A stretch of DNA of 64,000 nt from Sporosalibacterium faouarense (GTDB taxonomy: Bacteria > Bacillota > Clostridia > Tissierellales > VENL01): positions 62,001 to 126,000 of the forward strand of contig NZ_JAETGO010000037.1 in the NCBI RefSeq assembly GCF_016765695.1. Direction: 5' to 3'. The translations under genes and the position numbers were made by a program. Below the pieces are notes generated by a model. The model was not told the origin of the DNA and did not search any database. It was given only the letters and a program-made list of their open reading frames with translations. This document shows, in pieces, positions 28,686-37,536 of the stretch. Every line of letters begins with the position of its first letter. Within the stretch, counting starts at the first letter, position 1.

Positions 28686-29216
28686 TTACAGACCTTCAAC
28701 AGTAATATGGCTGTTAGTAAATACACAAATCGACGAAGCTATTAAAAGGGATTCCTTAGCAATCTCATCTAAATCTAGACTTGAATGCTTTAACAGTGCT
28801 TTCCCTGCCGATAATGCGTAGTTACCACCAGACCCTATTGCTGCTATTCCATCGTCAGGTTCAATAACATCTCCTGTGCCAGATATAACAAAAAGATTCT
28901 CTTTATCACATGCTATTAACATAGCTTCGAGCTTTCTTAATACTTTATCTTTTCTCCAGTCTTTTGCGAGCTCTACAGCAGCTCTCTTAAGATTGCCACC
29001 ATATTGCTCAAGTTTTTCTTCAAGTTTTTCTGAGAGTGTAAAGGCATCGGCAACAGACCCAGCAAATCCTATGAGTACTTTACCATTATAGAGCTTCCTT
29101 ACTTTCTTTGCAGTGTGCTTCATCACAGTCTTGTCACCCATAGTCACTTGTCCGTCACCGGCGATAGCAACTTTTTCTCCTTTTTTAATTGCAATAATCG
29201 TAGTACCTCTTAGCAT
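28686..29216 (-). CDS. hslV: HslV (ClpQ/CodW) peptidase
   Basis: This is a 176-residue proteasome-beta-like protease. The short propeptide MLRG precedes TTIIAI, so the catalytic N-terminal threonine is probably T5 after processing. This differs from Bacillus ClpQ, which uses serine. [26 protein letters not shown] and [17 protein letters not shown] are conserved. It partners with HslU. It is the first gene after the promoter at 29,252-29,280. Confidence 0.97.
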   Translation of the reverse strand: MLRGTTIIAIKKGEKVAIAGDGQVTMGDKTVMKHTAKKVRKLYNGKVLIGFAGSVADAFTLSEKLEEKLEQYGGNLKRAAVELAKDWRKDKVLRKLEAMLIACDKENLFVISGTGDVIEPDDGIAAIGSGGNYALSAGKALLKHSSLDLDEIAKESLLIASSICVFTNSHITVEGL

Positions 29217-29251
29217 TGAATCACTCTCCCAACTTTATAGAAACAAAAGAA

Positions 29252-29280
29252 ATATTAACACAATAGTAGAGATTTTTCAA
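29252..29280 (-). promoter_or_regulatory. Sigma-A type promoter upstream of hslV
   Basis: On the minus strand TTGAAA (complement of 29,275-29,280) and TAATAT (29,252-29,257) are separated by exactly 17 bases. The -10 lies about 36 bases from the hslV start. It should drive hslV-hslU-codY, ending at the terminator near 26,430. No terminator was seen between topA and this site, so read-through from topA is also possible. Confidence 0.7.
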
Positions 29281-29333
29281 CAAAATTTACTTAATACTTT
29301 TAACACTATCTTAATAAGTTATAAAATTTGAAC

Positions 29334-31418
29334 CTATTCTGCCTTTTTCTTCTTTACCTTATACCCACATTCTTTATTAATACACTTTTTTGTAATTCCT
29401 TTTTTTGTAACTTTTTCAGTTAAAATACTATTGCATTCTGGGCACTTTTCATTCGTTGGCTTATCCCAAGATACAAACTTACATTTAGGATAATTATTAC
29501 AGCCAAAAAACTTTCTGCCTTTTTTGGACTTCCTTTCAATAATATCCCCGCCACATTCAGGACATTTTACTCCTATTTCATTTACAATAGGCTTTGTATT
29601 TTTACACTCAGGATATCCTGGACAGGCTAGAAATTTACCGTATCTACCGTGTTTTATTACCATATTTCTTCCACATTTTTCACACTTCTCGTCTGTTTCT
29701 TCATCTTTTATCTCAATTTCGCCTATTTCCTTCTCTGCTGCCTCAAGCACTTTACTAAAGTCTTTATAAAAGTCCTTTATAATTTCCTTCCAATCAATTT
29801 TAGATTCTTCTACATCATCTAATTTTTCTTCCATATCAGCAGTGAATTCTTCGTTAACTATATCCTTAAAATGTTCTTTTAATATATCAGTAACTAGAAT
29901 TCCTAACTCTGTTGGTATAAGACTTTTATTCTCAAACTCAACATATCCTCTACTTAATATAGTCCCTATTGTAGGGGCATAGGTGCTTGGTCTTCCTATT
30001 CCTAATTCCTCAAGGGTTTTGACCAAGGATGCTTCAGTATATCTTGGAGGTGGTTGAGTAAAATGTTGTTGAGGGTTAGGTTCTTTTAGTTCCACTTTTT
30101 CATTTTCTTCCAAGTCAGGAATATTTATATCTTTATCCTTACTACTTATATCATATACCTTCATAAAACCATCAAACTTAATCTTTGATCCACTAGATTT
30201 GAAAATATTAATACCACAATTTATTTTTACAGATAAAGTGTCATAAATGGCTGGCTTCATTTGACTAGCTACAAAACGCTCCCAAATAAGCTTATATAAC
30301 TTATATTGATCCTTTGTTAATGAACCTTTTATGGCACTAGGTGTTTTATCAATTGAAGTAGGTCTAATGGCTTCATGGGCATCTTGTGCACCTTTTTTCC
30401 CTTTTTTAAATTGTCTGCCTCCAGTTGCATATTCTTTACCATAATTTTCATTGATAAAAGCATCTGTGCTATTAATAGCTTCATTAGAAATTCTAATAGA
30501 ATCAGTTCTAATATAAGTAATCAGACCTACGGTTCCTTGACCTTTAATGTCTATACCTTCATATAGCTGCTGAGCAACTCTCATAGTTTTTCTAGTAGAA
30601 AAGCCAATTCGTTTTGAAGCATCTTGCTGTAAGCTACTTGTAGTAAAAGGTGGATATGGATTCCTTTTCTTATTACCTCTTTTTACTTCTGATATTATGA
30701 AGTCTTCTTTTTTAATTTCTTCTATAATTTTTTCTACTTCTTCTTTATTATTTATTTTGACTTTTTTGTCTTTATTTCCATCTCTAATACCAAAATATGA
30801 AGCCTCAAACTCTGATTTGTTTTTTCTAAGCATTACACTTAATGACCAGTATTCTTCAGGATCAAAGTCATCTATTTCCACTTCTCTATCACATATTAAC
30901 TTTGTTGCTACTGATTGAACTCTACCAGCACTTAGTCCTCTTCTTATTTTTCTCCACAATAATGGACTTATCTTATAACCAACTAGCCTATCAAGTACTC
31001 TTCTAGCTTGTTGGGCGTCTACTAAATTTTTATTAATTTCTCTTGGTTGTTTTATAGCTTTAGTTATTGCACTTTTAGTTATCTCATTAAATTCAATTCT
31101 ATTTTTATCGGATTCATTTAATTTCAGAATGTGAGCTAAATGCCATGAAATAGCTTCACCTTCTCTATCCGGGTCAGTTGCTAAGTAGATTTTATCTGCT
31201 TTTTTTGCTTCTTTTCTTAACTCACTTAATACTGGACCTTTACCCCTAATTGTAATATATTGAGGATTAAAATTATTATCCACATCAATTCCTAATTTAC
31301 TCTTGGGTAAATCTCTTACGTGTCCAACTGAAGCTTTTACTTTATAATTTCTACCTAAAAATTTTCCAATTGTTTTTGCCTTTGCAGGTGACTCAACTAT
31401 AACTAAAGATTTTGCCAA
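29334..31418 (-). CDS. topA: DNA topoisomerase I
   Basis: This is a type IA topoisomerase of about 694 residues. It has a Toprim domain with VESPAKAKTI and the acidic DPDRE motif, catalytic tyrosine in GLITYIRTDS (about residue 302), and three C-terminal four-cysteine zinc ribbons (CEKCGRN..., CPECGGD..., CPECNSI...). It relaxes negative supercoils. The start is probably TTG at 31,418, 8 bases after GGAGG; a GTG nine bases earlier lies inside that site. The order dprA-topA-hslVU-codY is conserved in Firmicutes. Confidence 0.97.
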   Translation of the reverse strand: MAKSLVIVESPAKAKTIGKFLGRNYKVKASVGHVRDLPKSKLGIDVDNNFNPQYITIRGKGPVLSELRKEAKKADKIYLATDPDREGEAISWHLAHILKLNESDKNRIEFNEITKSAITKAIKQPREINKNLVDAQQARRVLDRLVGYKISPLLWRKIRRGLSAGRVQSVATKLICDREVEIDDFDPEEYWSLSVMLRKNKSEFEASYFGIRDGNKDKKVKINNKEEVEKIIEEIKKEDFIISEVKRGNKKRNPYPPFTTSSLQQDASKRIGFSTRKTMRVAQQLYEGIDIKGQGTVGLITYIRTDSIRISNEAINSTDAFINENYGKEYATGGRQFKKGKKGAQDAHEAIRPTSIDKTPSAIKGSLTKDQYKLYKLIWERFVASQMKPAIYDTLSVKINCGINIFKSSGSKIKFDGFMKVYDISSKDKDINIPDLEENEKVELKEPNPQQHFTQPPPRYTEASLVKTLEELGIGRPSTYAPTIGTILSRGYVEFENKSLIPTELGILVTDILKEHFKDIVNEEFTADMEEKLDDVEESKIDWKEIIKDFYKDFSKVLEAAEKEIGEIEIKDEETDEKCEKCGRNMVIKHGRYGKFLACPGYPECKNTKPIVNEIGVKCPECGGDIIERKSKKGRKFFGCNNYPKCKFVSWDKPTNEKCPECNSILTEKVTKKGITKKCINKECGYKVKKKKAE

Positions 31419-31489
31419 TTTTTTCACCTCCGAATCTCATAATGTTTGTTATTATATCAAAAACATTCATTTTAGTCCATGTTTGTCCT

Positions 31490-32581
31490 TTAACAAACAG
31501 TAAAAATTTTACCTGGTAATTGCTTTATGTATCCTTTCATTTCAAGAATTGTTAGAATACTATTAACTTTCGAAATATTCAGTCCACACTCATAAGCTAT
31601 CATATCACAATGAGCTGGTTTCTCAACTATTTTTTTTATAATAATTGATTCTTCTTCACTTAAGTCTTCATATTTTATATTCTTTTCTATATTATTATTC
31701 TTTATTTCCTTTAATTCTACAATCTCGTCTAAAATATCATTTATATCCATCAATACTCTAGCTCCATCCTTTATTAAAAGATTAGTTCCTCTACTATATA
31801 TACTATTAATATTTCCTGGTAATGCAAAAACATCTTTCCCTTGATCCAATCCATGGTGAGCAGTTATTAAAGATCCACTTTTTTCTCCTGCTTCTATAAC
31901 TATAACACCCAATGATAATCCACTAATTATCCTATTTCTTTGGGGAAAATTCTGAGATAAGGGTTGAGTTCCAGGGGGAAATTCAGATACTATACTTCCA
32001 TTGTTGTAAATCTTATTATATAGCTCTCTATTGCTTTTTGGATAAATAACATCTACTCCGCAACCTAAAATCCCATGAGTTCTACCATTATTATTAATTG
32101 CTCCCCAATGGGCTTTAGTATCAATCCCTTTCGCCATGCCACTAATAACAGAAATTCCAATTTGAGTAAGCTCAGTTGCAAATTTTTCTGATGCCCACCT
32201 ACCATATGCTGTAGCTTTTCTAGCCCCAACTATAGCTATTGATTTTTCGTTCTCTTTTAGAAACTCACCTTTTATGTATAGAACCTTTGGAGGTGCATAG
32301 ATATTTTTAAGACTGTCAGGGTATTTCTTATCATATATTGTTATAACTTCTATATCTAATTTCTTAAGTTTTTCTATATGTCTATTATAATATTCTATAT
32401 TCCTATTTTTTATTATTAAACCTTTAATTTTTTCATTTATAAAAGACATATTTTGTATTTCTTTTGCAGATGCTGTCCAAATAAATCTTATTTCTCCAAA
32501 ATATTTTTCTATTTTACTTGCTGTAATACACCCTACACATTTTAAACTATTAAGCCAGATTAGTGTTTCTCTATTATTCAT
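31490..32581 (-). CDS. dprA: DNA-processing protein DprA (Smf)
   Basis: This is a 363-residue DprA with three parts. They are an N-terminal helical SAM-like domain (about 1-75), the extended Rossmann fold with IVGARKATAYGRWASEKF, SGMAKGIDTKAHWGAI and LGCGVDVIYPKSNRELY, and a C-terminal winged-helix domain (about 295-363, CGLNISKVNSILTILEMKGY). It loads RecA on incoming single-stranded DNA in competent cells. ATG 32,581 has TAGGG upstream; the earlier TTG is not needed. It follows comM by about 50 bases. Confidence 0.95.
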   Translation of the reverse strand: MNNRETLIWLNSLKCVGCITASKIEKYFGEIRFIWTASAKEIQNMSFINEKIKGLIIKNRNIEYYNRHIEKLKKLDIEVITIYDKKYPDSLKNIYAPPKVLYIKGEFLKENEKSIAIVGARKATAYGRWASEKFATELTQIGISVISGMAKGIDTKAHWGAINNNGRTHGILGCGVDVIYPKSNRELYNKIYNNGSIVSEFPPGTQPLSQNFPQRNRIISGLSLGVIVIEAGEKSGSLITAHHGLDQGKDVFALPGNINSIYSRGTNLLIKDGARVLMDINDILDEIVELKEIKNNNIEKNIKYEDLSEEESIIIKKIVEKPAHCDMIAYECGLNISKVNSILTILEMKGYIKQLPGKIFTVC

Positions 32582-32635
32582 ATTATTCCCTACTTTCAAT
32601 TAGAATTATAAATTATATATAGAAACTATATAAAA

Positions 32636-34168
32636 TCATCTCCAAAATTTTCTGTCCAAACTTCTATATTGTATTGCTTCTGCTAAATGATGACTTTCAA
32701 TAAATTCTTTATTATCTAAATCAGCTATAGTTCTTGCAACCTTAAGTATTTTATTATATGCTCTAGCACTAAAGTTCAGAGTTTTAAAAGCATTTTCTAA
32801 TAAGTCTTGTCCTTCCTTATTAATATCACAGTATTTTTTTATTAATTTAGGTGAAAGCTTTGAATTGGAATAAATATGTTTTCCTTTGTATCTATCAATC
32901 TGTTTTTTTCTCGCACTTTCTACTCTCTCTTTTATCACTTTTGAGGTTTCTTCTTTGATATTTTTAGATTGAAGATCCTCATATTTAACAGGTGTGACTT
33001 CAATATGTATATCCATTCTATCTAGTAATGGTCCACTAACTTTTCCTAAGTATCTATCTATACTTCCTTGGCTACAAGTACATTCGTGGGTTGCGTCTCC
33101 AAGGTAGCCGCACGGACAAGGATTCATACTAGCTACCAGCATAAAATCCGATGGATATGATAAAGAAGCATTCACTCTAGATATTGTCACATGCCCATCT
33201 TCCATAGGTTGTCTTAATACTTCTAAAACCTGCTTTTTGAATTCAGGAAGCTCATCTAAGAATAACACTCCATAGTGGGATAAAGATACTTCTCCAGGCT
33301 TAGGTTTTCTTCCACCACCGACAAGGGAAGCGGATGATACAGTGTGATGTGGCGACCTAAAAGGTCTTTTCTTTATCAATGAATTATCCTCTAACAATCC
33401 AACAATACTATATATCTTAGTTATTTCCAAGGACTCATTAAAGCTTAGACTAGGTAATATAGTAGGAAGTCTTCTTGCCACCATAGTTTTTCCAGAGCCA
33501 GGTGGACCAATTATCAATATATTATGTCCTCCCGCAGCTGCTACTTCCATGGCTCTTTTTAAGCTATGTTGTCCTTTTATATCACTAAAATCCTTTAAAT
33601 TTTCTTTTATACTAGCTTCATTTATATTGATATCAATTTGATATGGTATAATCTCAAAATCATTATTTAGGTATAAAATAAGTTCTTCCAATGACTTTAC
33701 AGGTATGACTTCCACTCCTTCAATAATTCCACACTCATCTTTATTTTCGAAGGGAATAATGACCCTTTCTATTTCTAGCTCTTTTAATGAGATGACTATT
33801 GGTAAAGCTCCTTCAATCCTATTAATATTTCCATCAAGAGATAGCTCTCCTATGAAGGCTGTTTTATCAAAATTTTGCTCCTTAATCTTATCATTAGCCG
33901 ATAATATTCCCACAGCTATTGCAAGATCTAGCTGCGACCCTTCCTTCTTCAAATTTGCTGGTGCCAAATTAATAGTTATTCTACTTAATGGAAAATCAAA
34001 TCCACTGTTTTTTATTGCAGTTCTTACCCTTTCCTTAGATTCCTTTATTGATATATCAGCCAAGCCTACAAGATTCATACAAGGTAATCCATTTGAAATA
34101 TCAGTTTCAACATCGACAATATAACCATCAAGCCCTTGTAATACACACGTTTTAACTTTTGATAACAT
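32636..34168 (-). CDS. comM: ComM/YifB family Mg-chelatase-like AAA+ ATPase
   Basis: This is a 510-residue YifB/ComM protein. It has an N-terminal Lon-type domain (about 1-165, with LKKEGSQLDLAIAVGIL), an AAA+ core with Walker A GPPGSGKT at 221-228, a cysteine cluster (NPCPCGYLGD...CTCS) in the helix-2 insert, and a C-terminal Mg-chelatase domain (about 410-505). ComM is a branch-migration helicase that promotes integration of transformed DNA, in keeping with its neighbour dprA. It is the last conserved core gene before the accessory region. Confidence 0.95.
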   Translation of the reverse strand: MLSKVKTCVLQGLDGYIVDVETDISNGLPCMNLVGLADISIKESKERVRTAIKNSGFDFPLSRITINLAPANLKKEGSQLDLAIAVGILSANDKIKEQNFDKTAFIGELSLDGNINRIEGALPIVISLKELEIERVIIPFENKDECGIIEGVEVIPVKSLEELILYLNNDFEIIPYQIDININEASIKENLKDFSDIKGQHSLKRAMEVAAAGGHNILIIGPPGSGKTMVARRLPTILPSLSFNESLEITKIYSIVGLLEDNSLIKKRPFRSPHHTVSSASLVGGGRKPKPGEVSLSHYGVLFLDELPEFKKQVLEVLRQPMEDGHVTISRVNASLSYPSDFMLVASMNPCPCGYLGDATHECTCSQGSIDRYLGKVSGPLLDRMDIHIEVTPVKYEDLQSKNIKEETSKVIKERVESARKKQIDRYKGKHIYSNSKLSPKLIKKYCDINKEGQDLLENAFKTLNFSARAYNKILKVARTIADLDNKEFIESHHLAEAIQYRSLDRKFWR

Positions 34169-34213
34169 TTTATTTCTCTCCCTATCCCATTTAATATAAA
34201 TTCGTTTATATGT

Positions 34214-34235
34214 TTACTAGTTGTATAACTAGTAA
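34214..34235. promoter_or_regulatory. Perfect 9-bp inverted repeat upstream of comM
   Basis: TTACTAGTT and AACTAGTAA are exact reverse complements around a 4-base centre (gtat), 46 bases upstream of the comM start. It could be an operator or an mRNA hairpin; no U run follows on either strand. No clear -35/-10 pair could be assigned around it. Confidence 0.45.
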
Positions 34236-34379
34236 TTATCCACTTTAAAGAACATGAAAAAAAGTGCTTTCTTATTGTTCTAAATCTATTCCCGAGGAAA
34301 TAGTTGAATTTCTAGCTTTTATAACATTTAATGACAGAAAATACTTTTTCAATTTCATTATACAATTCAAGCATACAAA

Positions 34380-34404
34380 AAGACTAGGAAAATTTCCCAG
34401 TCTT
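34380..34404 (-). terminator. Stem-loop, probably a terminator for minus-strand transcripts
   Basis: AAGACT-A-GGAAA pairs with TTTCC-C-AGTCTT (11 pairs with one A/C mismatch). Read on the minus strand it is followed by TTTTGTATG, so it fits a weak minus-strand terminator. The only minus-strand material upstream is gene debris (34,801-35,490), so it may be the surviving end of a decayed transcription unit. Confidence 0.5.
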
Positions 34405-34800
34405 ATTATTTATACTTTCATATTCAGTTCTTATATTGGAAGAATTCACTGATATATTAGTACCATCTATTCCATTTATCTCTAATTGAGTTTGTCATAT
34501 TTATGTAGAGTGTTAAATTCATGTTATTTTTTTCTTACATTATATATATCGATAATTTGAGTGTTGGTTTAATGTTTATTGAATATGTGAAATTAAAATC
34601 ATAAAGTAGAAGGACTTCTAAACAATTTACATTACAAATTTTACTTATAGTATTGTTCTCAACTCCAATTAGTTTAGTAGTTTATTTGAATAAATTGCTT
34701 TTATAAGAACATAATAATAATGTTGTAATATGGGAATAAGAGATATAATTTTATTTTCAATACTCCATTTCAAACAAAACTATTTTGATACTTTCATACT

Positions 34801-34902
34801 TTAACCTTTTTTAATGTTATTTACTTGTGCATTTCCAAATATTGCATAATGAACATGTGGGGCTAACTGCAAGGACTTTGTATAAGAAAGTGATACATCA
34901 AT
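34801..34902 (-). pseudogene. C-terminal fragment of a possible M23-type peptidase
   Basis: A 33-codon open stretch ending in TAA encodes IDVSLSYTKSLQLAPHVHYA followed by IFGNAQVNNIKKG. The PHVHY motif followed by a short strand and a V-N turn resembles the end of M23 (lysostaphin-type) peptidases, where the HxH pair binds zinc. A TAG directly precedes it in frame and no start codon or ribosome site is present. I read it as a leftover fragment; the match is short and could be chance. Confidence 0.3.
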
Positions 34903-34940
34903 CTAGATTTTCCATCTTTTTTATGAAAGGATGATTTTTG

Positions 34941-35159
34941 ATGTCAAATATCAACTTGTCACATGCACTACTTGCAGTAGCTATTGCCTCTCTAAGCAAT
35001 TTATTAGAAGCAATTAGTTCTAGTATCAAAATCACTATTTTAAACAATAATACACTAAAACAATTAACAGCTGATTTCGTAGCACGTCTACTTATCTTAT
35101 TAGTATTACTTATTATAATTAATCAGTTTGCACAACAGAATCCGCCCCGTAATTTATAG
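34941..35159 (+). CDS. Small hydrophobic protein of unknown function
   Basis: This is a 72-residue protein starting MSNINLSHALLAVAIASL, with a hydrophobic N-terminal half, a polar middle (NNNTLKQLTADFVAR) and a C-terminal membrane-helix-like stretch (LLILLVLLIIINQF). The ATG at 34,941 is 7 bases after AAAGGATG, a reasonable ribosome binding site. I do not recognise the family. It stands alone on the plus strand among minus-strand debris, and its stop codon lies in the loop of a GC-rich hairpin. It could be a genuine small membrane protein or chance. Confidence 0.5.
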   Translation: MSNINLSHALLAVAIASLSNLLEAISSSIKITILNNNTLKQLTADFVARLLILLVLLIIINQFAQQNPPRNL

Positions 35160-35182
35160 AATTATGGGGCAAGCCCCACATT
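35144..35182 (+). terminator. GC-rich stem-loop at the end of the small membrane protein gene
   Basis: GCCCCGTAATT pairs with AATTATGGGGC (11 pairs, one G-U) around the stop codon. A second GCCCC follows after two bases (GGGGCAAGCCCC), so a mutually exclusive hairpin is possible. Only ACATTTCTG follows, so the U run is poor. The exclusive-structure layout is noted but may only be a degenerate terminator. Confidence 0.5.
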
Positions 35183-35204
35183 TCTGTATTAACTTTATTC
35201 TTTG

Positions 35205-35490
35205 CTAATCATTTAATATTATCATCACACACTTTTTATCCATATCATTTGCTTTAGCAATGTCCATGTTATCAACCATTGCTTCAACAAGTTTAAAGTT
35301 GTTCAGATAATTTAACATCCTACCCAATATAGAATACTTCTCTAGTCTAGCTCCCAAAAGCTTACATATATTATCCTAAAGTTTTTATCCAAGGAACCTA
35401 TGTTTGATTTTCTAGCTTATATACTTATGTTATTATAACCCATGATTCTCCAGTCATTCTCGCTTAAGTGAGGTTTCTGTCGATATTTGT
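35205..35490 (-). pseudogene. Decayed gene of unknown family (frameshift and stop)
   Basis: Reading the minus strand gives three protein-like stretches in order. The first is KYRQKPHLSENDWRIMGYNN then ISI and a stop. In the same frame comes ARKSNIGSLDKNF. Then, after a one-base frame change near 35,378, DNICKLLGARLEKYSILGRM continues into LNYLNNFKLVEAMVDNMDIA and ends with ILND and TAG. Composition is that of a real soluble helical protein, but no intact frame or start remains. I do not recognise the family. Confidence 0.45.
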
Positions 35491-35859
35491 TTTATTGGTT
35501 GATTAATTATTATTCAGTCTTAAATAATATGTAATGTAACAGTTAGTTACATTTTGTTTGAAAATCTCACCCATATCTTAATCAAGTCCTTCCGAGAACC
35601 TAAGAGCTAATCTAAAAAATGGGTTTCTTGTCCTATTTTGAGTCATAGTATAAAAAACACAAGATATACTTAATATTTCAAAAATCTGTTAATGCATCAA
35701 ATTATAACTTTTTCTAATCTCAATTAATTTTTAAAACCTTCCTTTAATTATTAAATCTTTTGTATGTAATTCTTAATTACCTTTCTTGTTTTGTTGTTGT
35801 AGCAATTTTTATTGACATTATAAATGTATTTTTTTGATATTTGTAACTTTTTGTTTCAT

Positions 35860-35878
35860 TTGTTACAATATGTGACAA
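35860..35878. promoter_or_regulatory. Candidate operator of the XRE regulator
   Basis: TTGTTAC and GTGACAA form an inverted repeat (one mismatch) around AATAT, 43 bases before the HTH gene start. A TTGACA at 35,812-35,817 lies upstream and could be a -35. Such dyads next to XRE-type genes are usually autoregulatory operators; that is inference. Confidence 0.45.
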
Positions 35879-35920
35879 TTAATGATATCATATTAATTAG
35901 AATTATTTAGGAGGTTAACT

Positions 35921-36256
35921 ATGGAATTTGGTGAGCGTATTTCCCAATTAAGAAAAGAAAAAAGCATGACACAAGAAGAATTATCTAAGTTACTAGGTGT
36001 CTCAAGGGGAGCTATTGGTATGTACGAAATTGATAAAAGAGATCCAGATACCAATACTCTAAAAAAAATATCTAATATATTTAATGTGTCCGTAGACTAC
36101 CTTCTAGGAAAAAACAATGAAAGAAAAGGATTTTCTAAAGCATATCATACCCTTGATGTTGAGGGATTATCTGAGGAAGATATAAGGAAAGTTGAGGAAT
36201 ACATAGAGCTAATTAAAATGAAGTATAATTCTGATGGAAGTTTGAAGAAAAAATAA
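35921..36256 (+). CDS. XRE-family helix-turn-helix regulator
   Basis: This is a 111-residue protein. Residues 3-63 form a Cro/C1-type HTH (ERISQLRKEKSMTQEELSKL, then GVSRGAIGMYEIDKRDPD, then LKKISNIFNVSVDYLLGK). The C-terminal ~45 residues are acidic/basic helix with no recognised domain. An excellent TAGGAGG site is 7 bases before the ATG. It starts the plus-strand defence-like cluster and is followed after about 100 bases by a nuclease gene. It could be a restriction-modification controller, or a phage-type repressor whose partner ImmA-like gene has been moved and broken (45.1 kb). Confidence 0.85.
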   Translation: MEFGERISQLRKEKSMTQEELSKLLGVSRGAIGMYEIDKRDPDTNTLKKISNIFNVSVDYLLGKNNERKGFSKAYHTLDVEGLSEEDIRKVEEYIELIKMKYNSDGSLKKK

Positions 36257-36354
36257 TTTTTATATATACTCAAATTAATATCTTTGCTTATTTATATCGT
36301 TTGAAATTGAATTAAATATCAAAAATAAAATACAAAATACTAAGGGGGAGTAAA

Positions 36355-37431
36355 ATGGATTTTATTGATGAACTAAAACAATTTTCAACTAAAGCAAAAA
36401 AACTTAAGGATCGCATTTCGACCGAGGAAGCAACTAAAACCTCACTCATTATGCCTTTCTTTCAACTACTAGGATATGATGTATTCGATCCTGATGAGTT
36501 TTTACCAGAATTTATTGCTGATGTAGGTCTTAAGAAAGGTGAAAAAGTAGACTATGCCATAATGAAGAATGATGAACCTTTAATATTAATTGAAGCAAAA
36601 ACCTGTTCAGAGTTTTATTTACATAAGCATGGAAATCAGCTTTTCAGATATTTTGGTACTACAAAGGCAAAATTTGGTATTCTAACAAATGGTATTTCAT
36701 ACTTATTTTATACAGATTTAGATGAGCAAAACATTATGGATACAAAGCCATTTTTTGAATTTAATTTGCTTGAAATTAAAGAAAATAAAGTTAATGAATT
36801 AAAGAAATTTAAGAAAGAGAATTTAGATGTAGATACTATTATGAGTTCTGCTTCTGAATTAAAGTATACTGGTGAGATAAAAGAACTTATGACCAAATTA
36901 TTGGACAACCCTACAGATGATTTTGTTCATTTTATACTTGGAGAAATATATTCTGGTAGAAGAACACAAAACATGATTGATAAATTTAGATATATTGTGA
37001 AAAAATCATTAAATGAATACATAAATGAATTAATGAATGAAAGAATTAAAAATGCAATTGAAAAGCAAAGTTCTTCTTCACAAGAGGATGAAGCCTCATC
37101 TGAAAATGATAATGATAATAACCAATCTGATGATAGTAATAAAATAGTTACCACAATCGAAGAATTAGAATCCTTCTTTATAATAAAAACAATATTGAAA
37201 GATTATATTGATCCTGAGAAAATAACTTATAAAGATACTCAATCATATTTTAGTATTCTACTTGAAAACAATACTTGGAAATGGATCTGTAGAGTTTACA
37301 TTAAAGAAAGTATAAAGTACTTAACCATACCTGATGAAAATAAAAAAGAAATCAAATATGAAATAGATGATATACAAAATATATACAACCATAAAGATGA
37401 TCTTATTGAAAGCTTAAGGAGATACATATAG
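36355..37431 (+). CDS. Stand-alone HsdR-N-type nuclease domain protein
   Basis: This is a 358-residue protein whose first ~150 residues match the HsdR N-terminal nuclease fold. These include STEEATKTSLIMPFFQLLGY, D66 in KVDYAI, E80-A-K82 in ILIEAKT (a PD-(D/E)XK pattern) and NQLFRYF. No helicase motifs follow; the rest is helical, with a Ser/Asp/Asn-rich linker (about 236-265) and a C-terminal ~100-residue domain of unknown type. A GGGGGAG site precedes the ATG and a strong terminator follows. Such proteins are frequent in defence islands, but their activity is mostly uncharacterised. The catalytic residues look intact. Confidence 0.8.
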   Translation: MDFIDELKQFSTKAKKLKDRISTEEATKTSLIMPFFQLLGYDVFDPDEFLPEFIADVGLKKGEKVDYAIMKNDEPLILIEAKTCSEFYLHKHGNQLFRYFGTTKAKFGILTNGISYLFYTDLDEQNIMDTKPFFEFNLLEIKENKVNELKKFKKENLDVDTIMSSASELKYTGEIKELMTKLLDNPTDDFVHFILGEIYSGRRTQNMIDKFRYIVKKSLNEYINELMNERIKNAIEKQSSSSQEDEASSENDNDNNQSDDSNKIVTTIEELESFFIIKTILKDYIDPEKITYKDTQSYFSILLENNTWKWICRVYIKESIKYLTIPDENKKEIKYEIDDIQNIYNHKDDLIESLRRYI

Positions 37432-37495
37432 TTATATCTCAGAATGAATCAAATAGGTTTCATATCTAAAAAAATAACGGCTTGAGTTTGATATT

Positions 37496-37536
37496 ATACT
37501 ATAAAAGACCACTTATTATGTGGTCTTTTATAGTAT
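37496..37536 (+). terminator. Strong terminator after the nuclease gene
   Basis: ATACTATAAAAGACCAC pairs perfectly (17 bp) with GTGGTCTTTTATAGTAT across a 7-base loop. The stem contains its own U and A runs, so it would work on both strands. It isolates the HTH-nuclease unit from the following membrane protein gene. Confidence 0.9.

Noticed and set aside
34264-34452. A 62-codon plus-strand frame in the debris region
   Set aside because: No ribosome binding site, unusual composition, and it runs straight through the stem-loop at 34,380-34,404, which looks like a terminator on the other strand.
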